A DNA stretch of 16,102 nucleotides from Rhodospirillaceae bacterium (GTDB lineage Bacteria; Pseudomonadota; Alphaproteobacteria; UBA11136): NCBI GenBank assembly GCA_018663165.1, contig JABJES010000177.1:1-16102 (forward strand), in the 5' to 3' direction. This document shows, piece by piece, positions 1 through 5,808 of the stretch (the stretch's first letter is position 1; every line of letters starts with the position of its first letter). The position numbers and the translations under genes are program-made. A model generated the notes under the pieces. It did not search any database, had not been told where the DNA came from, and saw only the letters and a program-made list of their open reading frames with translations.

Positions 1-48
1 AAGGCTTGGGCGCTGGCCGACCCAGATAGTTTCACGCCGAAATCATGA
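1..48 (+). CDS. 3' end of an unidentified upstream gene
   Basis: Frame 1 is open from the first base and ends at TGA (46-48), giving the C-terminal residues KAWALADPDSFTPKS. The stop overlaps the ATG of the next gene as ATGA (45-48), a typical sign of translational coupling in an operon. That overlap is the main reason to believe this is a real gene end. Fifteen residues are too few to name a family. By position it probably belongs to the same polysaccharide or glycoconjugate cluster as the genes that follow. Confidence 0.6.
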   Translation, partial: KAWALADPDSFTPKS

Positions 49-1313
49 GTGCTCTAACGCTTCCTGACATTCCCCATTCCGGTAACGGCAAGGGCCGGAT
101 GGTTATTTTCTTTCTTTCGCCCAGGGTGATTGATTTCGATACCTATTTGCCCGTGGCGATGGAGATGAAAGCTGCACGGCCGGATTGGGACATCCGCTTT
201 GTCACATTTTCGACGGAGAATTACGACATCATCGGAAAGAATCCGACCCTGATGGCGGGGCTGCACCGTTGCGGCAGGCTCCAATGCTTTTCCAGCGCCG
301 GTCCGGGGGGCTTTATCGGGCGCACCTTGCGGCGTCTGATGAGTTTGTTTTCCCTTGTCTTTATGATTGTTCGTCGCCCCAAACCCATTCTCTTTCAGGC
401 AAGGCCATTTGCCCAGATGCCGTACAGCCTTTTTTATGCATTGTCCCGTCTGCGCGGAGGGGTTGCTTTTCTGTTATGGAAAAATCGCAGCCCCGATGTG
501 GTGCACCATATCGTCTGGCAAAATCGGGAAAAACCGGCCCAGCATCAAAGCTCATTTCTCAATCGTTTGATCGGGCGCGATATTGATGGTCTGATTTATT
601 ACCATCGTGAGCAAAAAGACAACGTGTCCCTCAGCGGTCGTTACGGGCGGATCGAAAATGTTCCATGGCACAGTATCGGCCTTCCGCATCTTTTCCCTCG
701 CTGGCGGGAATTGATCGATGACGAGGTGGCTGCGGCGCATCGTGATCTTGAGAAAGAGGGTTTTCCTGCGGATACTGAAATTTATTGTTTTTTTGCCGCC
801 AAGCCGTTCAGCTCGGTGAACTTGCGGACTGCCCAATCGGTCGAAGAAACTTTTGCACTTTGTCTGAAGACTCTGTGCGATCTTCGGCCTGATGCTCTGG
901 TTCTTATCCGGCCCCATCCTCTGGCCGTTGATGCCGTCCATATTAAGGCAGGGATTGAAATTGTTGGGTCTAAGCGCGCCCGCATCTCCTTTATCCATCC
1001 GGAAGTTCTGATTGCCCTATCCCGGCGGGCGATCTGTGATAATCCCACCAACATCATATTTTCCTGTTTTCCAGGAAAGATTATCGATTGCAGTGATTAT
1101 CCGGATTCTCATTATGCGGAATTTGGTCAGGTGTCCCTGGCCCATGGCTATGGGCCTGTTTTTGTAAATCCTGTCGCTGTGGATTTTAAAAAACAGTTTG
1201 CATCTGCCCTGGAAGATTCTGCTTTTGATAATCTTGCCCTTCACTCTCTTAAGTATGAACTTCTTGCTGATAGCGAGCCCGACCTGACTCCGGTTCTGGA
1301 AATGGTAGGGTAG
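45..1313 (+). CDS. GT-B-like surface polysaccharide biosynthesis protein
   Basis: A 422-residue protein with no signal peptide. The N-terminus (about residues 18-60) alternates beta strands and helices like the acceptor half of a GT-B glycosyltransferase. The C-terminal half contains VLIRPHP (R289-P290-H291-P292), then an FIHPE segment (about 316-320) and NPTNIIFSCF (about 333-342). The RPHP plus later HP arrangement is characteristic of capsule and polysialic-acid-type transferases and CDP-glycerol transferase relatives, where the His residues lie at the sugar-nucleotide site. A role in building a surface glycan from an activated sugar at the cytoplasmic membrane is inferred from this. The start is chosen because ATG 45 overlaps the upstream stop (ATGA); no strong Shine-Dalgarno is seen, consistent with coupling. 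Donor and acceptor cannot be told from sequence, and a non-catalytic role is possible. Confidence 0.6.
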   Translation: MSALTLPDIPHSGNGKGRMVIFFLSPRVIDFDTYLPVAMEMKAARPDWDIRFVTFSTENYDIIGKNPTLMAGLHRCGRLQCFSSAGPGGFIGRTLRRLMSLFSLVFMIVRRPKPILFQARPFAQMPYSLFYALSRLRGGVAFLLWKNRSPDVVHHIVWQNREKPAQHQSSFLNRLIGRDIDGLIYYHREQKDNVSLSGRYGRIENVPWHSIGLPHLFPRWRELIDDEVAAAHRDLEKEGFPADTEIYCFFAAKPFSSVNLRTAQSVEETFALCLKTLCDLRPDALVLIRPHPLAVDAVHIKAGIEIVGSKRARISFIHPEVLIALSRRAICDNPTNIIFSCFPGKIIDCSDYPDSHYAEFGQVSLAHGYGPVFVNPVAVDFKKQFASALEDSAFDNLALHSLKYELLADSEPDLTPVLEMVG

Positions 1314-1323
1314 GGGCGGGACA

Positions 1324-1386
1324 ATGCTTGTCGTTCGGATTATGATGCACTTTGCGCAATGCTTTGTTCGGGAAAGTATCTCCTGA
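1324..1386 (+). CDS. possible 20-codon leader ORF
   Basis: ATG 1324 is preceded by a purine-rich GGGGCGGG a few bases upstream. It opens a 20-codon frame (MLVVRIMMHFAQCFVRESIS) that stops at TGA 1384-1386, a single base before the preferred ATG of the membrane protein at 1388. That arrangement would allow translational coupling or leader control. It may equally be chance, since short ORFs with a G-rich upstream sequence are common at this base composition. There is no similarity evidence. Confidence 0.2.
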   Translation: MLVVRIMMHFAQCFVRESIS

Positions 1387-1387
1387 T

Positions 1388-3505
1388 ATGGAACGTTTTC
1401 TCGATTGTTTTCTGGCGTTTTTCAAGGAAGGCGCGACCGGTCGAAAGTCGCTCTGGGCCGGATTCTGGTTTTTTCTCGCCCTGGCCGTCTTTTTGATTTC
1501 CCAGATTCTGACTGTCTATAGCCCCGGTTACGGTTTCGCTGATACGCCCTCGAACGACCGCATGGACTATATTCTAAAAGCGGCCCAGTTTGATGCCTGT
1601 CCATTGCAGGACTGTCCCGCCCTGGAACATCTGCGCGGACAACTTGATCCACTCCAGACGGGGGAAGTTTCCGTTGAGGGCGGAAAATTCCATCAGGAAT
1701 CCCACCGTGTCGCCATCGCCCAGCGGCTTTTCTCGGTCTATCATCCCGTCTATTCCCTGTTCCTGTTCGGCCTTCACGAAACGGGGCTGTCCTGGGCTGT
1801 GGCTTCCCAATGGGTCGAATTGGCGACGATCGTTGTTTTTATTCTGGGGCTGGCATTTTGGCTCCGTGCCTTATGGGGGCCACTGGCGGCGGCGTTGGCC
1901 ATCCTCGTTATGTCGGTCCACGCAACGGTCTTTCCCTATCCCAGTAATGCGGCCTTGGCCGTTGCCATGGTGGTCTGGGCGGCGCTAACCGGTTTTCGTG
2001 AGCGAATGGGCTGGCTTTTGCCGCCAGCCATGCTGGTGATGATCGGACTTCACCCTCTGGGGCGGGTTTATGCGGCGGTCACTCTTGTCGTCTATCTGGC
2101 CTTTTTGCCGCGGCCCTGGAAAAAACATCACTGGCTAATTGTTATCCTTGGCGCTGCAGTGATTGTCTTGCCCTGGGTTTTGCCGTTAATCGTCGCAGCC
2201 CCCCAGTTTTCCATTCCATCCTACCCCCTGGTCGAGGGACGTTCCTTTCTTTACCTGGTTGCGGCGAATTGGTGGCAGGCTCTTCTTACCCTTCCGGCGT
2301 CTGTATCTGTTTTTTCTTTCGCCGGAACAGGCATTTTGCCGACCTTGGGGGGGACTCTTATTGTCTTTTTACTTTTTCTCGTCGGTTTGACGGCAACTGA
2401 TCCTGCGCGCCGGTCCCCTCTCGTCGCTACATTAGCCGCATTTGCATTGGCGCTTGCCGCCAGCGCAGTGCAGTTTCAGGGGTATTATTCCGGTGTTGCT
2501 TTCACCCGCGTATGGATTCCCATGTTCTATATTCTGTTCGGCGGTGCCATGGCTGGCGTGCTCTGGCTTTTGCCGAGCATCCTCAAAACATCGGCATCGG
2601 CATTTCGCGTCGGCTTTTATAATCTCCCCATAAGGCCGGGCGAGGGGCTTTCTCTACTGGCGACGGCATTTATGATGATTGGGGTGGTGGTGCTTCTTGT
2701 TGCCGGGACGGTGGCTGAGCTTGCGCCAAACCTTATGCACAAATTGCAAAGGCCAGATGCAGCGCGCCTGACCGCGATCGCTGAGCCGTGGATGGATTCC
2801 AGACAGCCTGAACGTCTTCGCCAGGTTATGAGCGCCGACGACTCGGTCATCTATGTCGATAACGATATTATGAATGCTTTTCTCCTTTCCGGGCTTCTTG
2901 AACGAAAAGCTGTCTATTGGCCTTCCCTTCAGGGGCGCCCGGATAAGGATCGTTGGATTGGGCCGTCTGCGGGTGTGGCCTATGCTGTGGCGATGAACCC
3001 GGCCCTTGCCCTGACAAATGGCAGCGGCATTCCTCTTGAGGAAGGCGTCTCTTTGGCCATTGAAGGCGATGGTGTGGCGCTTGCAGAACCTCTCTATCTG
3101 AGATTTCGCGCTTTGGGTGAGAAAACTGAAATTACTCTTGGGTTACACGGCATGCCCCCCGAGCGGGCGTTGGTTGGTGAGCAGAGTGTGACCCTTGCCC
3201 AGGGGGAATCTAAATGGGTGTTGGTAACTGGTCTGGGGGACGGTTCTGTTTCTTCGGTTACGATGAATTTTTCCCCGAGCAATGAGCCGGTGTTTCTTGA
3301 CGGTATTAGTGATGATCCTGAAAGCGGCCTTTTCTGGCCCTGGAACCGGCCTCTTCTTGTCGTCTCGGGGCGGAAAAAGGTGAAATTTGATCTTCAATCC
3401 GTTTTCCCTTTCGGGCAGGATTGTCTGGTTGGTCCGGTTCTTGATGATATGGCGATGACCCTTTTTGCCCGGGCTGAATGCGGGCAACATATCCAGATAC
3501 CGTGA
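1388..3505 (+). CDS. large multipass membrane protein, GT-C-like, function unknown
   Basis: The frame is open from TTG 1352 (717 codons), but ATG 1388 (MERFLDCF, 705 residues) is preferred: GGGAAAG lies about 11 nt upstream, and TTG 1352 has no ribosome site. In 717-residue numbering, a first hydrophobic helix at about 34-54 is followed by a roughly 90-residue loop rich in Asp and His, then about ten hydrophobic segments between 145 and 455 (for example HWLIVILGAAVIVLPWVLPL). A C-terminal domain of about 250 residues, probably periplasmic, is non-hydrophobic. Helix, long first loop, helices and C-terminal soluble domain is the plan of GT-C glycosyltransferases using lipid-linked sugars, but I see no diagnostic family motif, so this is shape only. 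It follows a polysaccharide gene by 74 bp and precedes a radical SAM gene by 96 bp on the same strand. A flippase or polymerase is an alternative. Confidence 0.65.
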   Translation: MERFLDCFLAFFKEGATGRKSLWAGFWFFLALAVFLISQILTVYSPGYGFADTPSNDRMDYILKAAQFDACPLQDCPALEHLRGQLDPLQTGEVSVEGGKFHQESHRVAIAQRLFSVYHPVYSLFLFGLHETGLSWAVASQWVELATIVVFILGLAFWLRALWGPLAAALAILVMSVHATVFPYPSNAALAVAMVVWAALTGFRERMGWLLPPAMLVMIGLHPLGRVYAAVTLVVYLAFLPRPWKKHHWLIVILGAAVIVLPWVLPLIVAAPQFSIPSYPLVEGRSFLYLVAANWWQALLTLPASVSVFSFAGTGILPTLGGTLIVFLLFLVGLTATDPARRSPLVATLAAFALALAASAVQFQGYYSGVAFTRVWIPMFYILFGGAMAGVLWLLPSILKTSASAFRVGFYNLPIRPGEGLSLLATAFMMIGVVVLLVAGTVAELAPNLMHKLQRPDAARLTAIAEPWMDSRQPERLRQVMSADDSVIYVDNDIMNAFLLSGLLERKAVYWPSLQGRPDKDRWIGPSAGVAYAVAMNPALALTNGSGIPLEEGVSLAIEGDGVALAEPLYLRFRALGEKTEITLGLHGMPPERALVGEQSVTLAQGESKWVLVTGLGDGSVSSVTMNFSPSNEPVFLDGISDDPESGLFWPWNRPLLVVSGRKKVKFDLQSVFPFGQDCLVGPVLDDMAMTLFARAECGQHIQIP

Positions 3506-3601
3506 TTTTCCGGGGATTACGGCTGGTGAAAAGTTTTCTCGGATTTATGCCCTTGCCGTGATAGAAAAAGGCCCTTCCTCCCGGATTTTCGGACGTATTT
3601 C

Positions 3602-4585
3602 ATGCCCCTCAAGAACGATATCAATATCCGCCAGATCGCCCTCGAAATTAACGGTGGCTGCAATTTTAAGTGCGCAATGTGCCCTCAGGCCGATGGTCGG
3701 GAAAAGCCGTTTCTCAAGAAATTGCCCCTCGATCTCTATAAGAAGATCATAGATGACGGCCTGCAATACGGGCTTGAGGTTGTCAGTCTTCAGGGGTCCG
3801 GCGAGCCAACTCTTAATCGTGATATGGATCGCTATGTCGCGTATGCCAAGGAAAAGAATATTCGCTGTATCAGTGTGACCAATGGCTTTCTTCTTGATGA
3901 GGAAATGAGTAAATCTCTGATCCAGGCAGGGATTGATACTCTCCGTGTTTCCGCTATCGGCTATGACCGTGAGACCTATCAGAAATGGATGGGCCGGGAC
4001 GCCTTTGAGCAAGTGCGTGAAAACGTCCGTCGTTTCAGGGAGCTTAATGAAACGCTTGGCGGTCATACCGAGATTTCTCTCTATCATCTTATACTCGATT
4101 CCGAAAAGCGTGAGGAAGAGGTCGCCCTTTACATCAAGAACTGGATTGAACCCACCGGTGTTGAGGGTGAAGTCTGGATGATGCACAATTGGTCGGGGGT
4201 TTACGCTGACATTCCCTATGGCCGGTCGGGTCTCGAAAAACGCAGTTGCGGCCGACCAAACGCGCCTTATCTCTATGTCCGTGCGGGTGGTCTTGACGGC
4301 CATTTAGGGGCCGTAGTGGCTTGCTGTTTCACCCTCGGCCAAGACAGTCAGGCCGTTCTCGGTCATCTCGACACCCAGACCATCGCCGAGGTCGTCAACG
4401 GTCCGGAATATGAAAATCTACGTCAATTGCATCATGACAATGATTTTGATGCGCTTTCCTACTGCAAGGATTGCGATCAGCTTTATGATGCGCCGGAAAG
4501 CCTCGTCTGGACGAATATTGCGGGCAAGGAATATGGTCAATCGAAGGTCCTGAAGGACCTGGATTTCCGTAATTTTGCCGGCTAA
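3602..4585 (+). CDS. radical SAM enzyme with C-terminal SPASM/Twitch-like cysteines
   Basis: A 327-residue cytoplasmic iron-sulfur protein. The canonical CxxxCxxC motif is C20-NFK-C24-AM-C27, which ligates the [4Fe-4S] cluster that cleaves S-adenosylmethionine. GSGEP at 65-69 is the 'GGEP' strand binding the SAM amino group. Further cysteines C216, C241, C242 and the C288-KD-C291 pair match an auxiliary-cluster (SPASM or Twitch) domain. Such proteins modify peptides, proteins or sugars by radical chemistry. Placement downstream of glycan genes suggests a modification of a surface glycan or its carrier, but the substrate is not evident. Start is ATG 3602; only a weak GGA lies upstream. The 252-codon antisense frame across it is a shadow, since the catalytic motifs read on the plus strand. 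Confidence 0.85.
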   Translation: MPLKNDINIRQIALEINGGCNFKCAMCPQADGREKPFLKKLPLDLYKKIIDDGLQYGLEVVSLQGSGEPTLNRDMDRYVAYAKEKNIRCISVTNGFLLDEEMSKSLIQAGIDTLRVSAIGYDRETYQKWMGRDAFEQVRENVRRFRELNETLGGHTEISLYHLILDSEKREEEVALYIKNWIEPTGVEGEVWMMHNWSGVYADIPYGRSGLEKRSCGRPNAPYLYVRAGGLDGHLGAVVACCFTLGQDSQAVLGHLDTQTIAEVVNGPEYENLRQLHHDNDFDALSYCKDCDQLYDAPESLVWTNIAGKEYGQSKVLKDLDFRNFAG

Positions 4586-4818
4586 GCCTTAGCTTCCTGA
4601 CGCTTTCCTCTTTCCCCTGCCACTCTCGGCGGAGGGCATATTTATACAGCTGTTGGACTGCTCCCGCCCTGAACTGCGAATTATGATTATTTTAATTTGT
4701 AGCGACGATAATTCTTCCCATATGCACAATTGCTCAATAAAAAGCGCCCCCCTCCGCCTTGGGCCCATAGCCTTGGGGGAGCCCGCAAGCGCTTAATTAC
4801 AGTGGGAAGACAGAGTGG
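4586..4818. other. intergenic region between the glycan block and the sensor operon
   Basis: These 233 bp contain no credible gene. The first part (about 4631-4669) has an imperfect GGCGGAG/CTCCCGCC inverted repeat with a long AT-rich loop. The middle (4678-4714) is AT-rich, with GAATTAT and ATAATTC arms 23 nt apart and a GATAAT hexamer. The promoter of the binding-protein/kinase operon is expected here, but no convincing -35/-10 pair is seen. The last third holds the strong hairpin listed separately. Confidence 0.5.
4742..4794. terminator. GC-rich inverted repeat, terminator-like or leader structure
   Basis: Outer arms AAGCGC (4742-4747) and GCGCTT (4789-4794) pair perfectly. Inner arms CTCCGCC (4752-4758) and GGGGGAG (4775-4781) pair with one mismatch around a loop containing GGGCCC. 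Read on the minus strand, the stem is followed by a T-rich run (GCGCTTTTTATT), the classical intrinsic-terminator form. On the plus strand only TTAATT follows. No minus-strand gene reads into it, so a plus-strand leader structure ending 24 nt before the ATG at 4819 is an alternative. Confidence 0.35.
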
Positions 4819-5808
4819 ATGAAAAGATTAATCGTTGGTTTTCTCGGTTTTTTTTCTCTTTCGACTTTATTGCTCCTTTCTGCCTGCGAAGATTCCGCCG
4901 ACGATCCCTTTCGTATCGGCATAAACCCCTGGCCGGGGTACGAATTTCTCTATCTCGCCAAGGAAAAAGGGCTATTCGAGAAAGAGGGCGTCAACGTACA
5001 GATTATTGAATATCTGTCACTTCAGGATGTGCGCTTTTCGATGGAGCGCGGACAGATCGACGCTATGGCATCCACCTTGATAGAGGTGTTGCAGATTTAC
5101 GATCATTTCCCAGGTATTAAGCCCAGGGTGGTTTTAATTCCAGATTTTTCCAATGGCACAGATGTCATTCTCGCCCGCAAGGACATTACGAATATTGCGG
5201 GCCTTCGCGGCAAGCGGATCGGAGCAGAGCCAGCCTCTCTAAACAGTTTCATTCTCGGTAGAGCCTTAGAGAAAGAAGGCATATCGCTTGCGGATGTGAC
5301 AATTGTTTCGATGGATCAGGGAAAAATGGAGCAGGCCCTCTTGTCGGGCGATGTCGATGCTGTGGTTACCTATCCGCCAGTGTCGTCAAGCATAATGCGA
5401 GGTGGTAACGCTCATAAGGTTTTCAGCAGTGCGGATATTCCAGGTGAGGTCGTTGATACGCTTTCCGTAAGCATGGAATTCCTGGCTGGCGGGAATGAAA
5501 AAATTGCTGCTGTGATCAGGGCCTGGGACAAGGCTCTTGAATATGCCAAGGAGCACCCAGTCGAAAGCTATCAAATTATGGCTGAACGTGAAGGCGTTAC
5601 GCCGGACGAGTTTGAGCAAGCCATGACGGGGCTTGAGCTCATGACATCATCCGAGCAGATATATTTATTTGAGCCAGGCGGATCGATCGAGCAAACTTTG
5701 CGCCGCCTTTCTCAAAGCATGTTTGAAATGGGCATGACACGAGAGCCAGTTGAGACGAGTAATATTCTTTATTCAGGGCCGATCAATTCTGTAAGCAGCG
5801 GGAAATGA
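4819..5808 (+). CDS. NMT1/SsuA-type periplasmic binding lipoprotein
   Basis: A 329-residue protein with a lipoprotein signal: positive K2-R3, a hydrophobic stretch, and lipobox L20-S-A-C23, so it is probably anchored through Cys23. The mature part opens with FRIGINPWPGYEFLYLAKEKG, continues with GLFEKEGVNVQ, and later has GLRGKRIGAEP and a DVDAVVTYPP segment. These are hallmarks of the NMT1/THI5-like and SsuA/TauA group, which binds small nitrogen or sulfur compounds such as thiamine precursors or sulfonates. The ligand cannot be predicted. No ABC permease or ATPase is adjacent. Instead its stop overlaps the ATG of a hybrid histidine kinase (ATGA, 5805-5808), so it is more likely a ligand-sensing partner of that kinase than a transport component. 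Start ATG 4819 has GGGAAG about 10 nt upstream. An orphan transporter subunit remains possible. Confidence 0.85.
   Translation: MKRLIVGFLGFFSLSTLLLLSACEDSADDPFRIGINPWPGYEFLYLAKEKGLFEKEGVNVQIIEYLSLQDVRFSMERGQIDAMASTLIEVLQIYDHFPGIKPRVVLIPDFSNGTDVILARKDITNIAGLRGKRIGAEPASLNSFILGRALEKEGISLADVTIVSMDQGKMEQALLSGDVDAVVTYPPVSSSIMRGGNAHKVFSSADIPGEVVDTLSVSMEFLAGGNEKIAAVIRAWDKALEYAKEHPVESYQIMAEREGVTPDEFEQAMTGLELMTSSEQIYLFEPGGSIEQTLRRLSQSMFEMGMTREPVETSNILYSGPINSVSSGK

Noticed and set aside
552..998. 148-codon minus-strand ORF inside the GT-B-like gene
   Set aside because: It is antisense to the RPHP-containing protein and has no motif of its own.
3545..4303. 252-codon minus-strand ORF opposite the radical SAM gene
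   Set aside because: The plus strand encodes intact CxxxCxxC and SPASM cysteines; the antisense translation shows no recognisable domain and is a shadow.
4780..4818. Possible cobalamin-riboswitch fragment (CCCGCAA followed by CAGTGGGAAG)
   Set aside because: The upstream 150 nt lack the conserved core and the order of the remaining boxes is wrong, so this looks like chance similarity.
4819..5808. Full ABC uptake operon around the NMT1/SsuA-type protein
   Set aside because: No permease or ATPase gene is present on either side; the partner gene is a histidine kinase.
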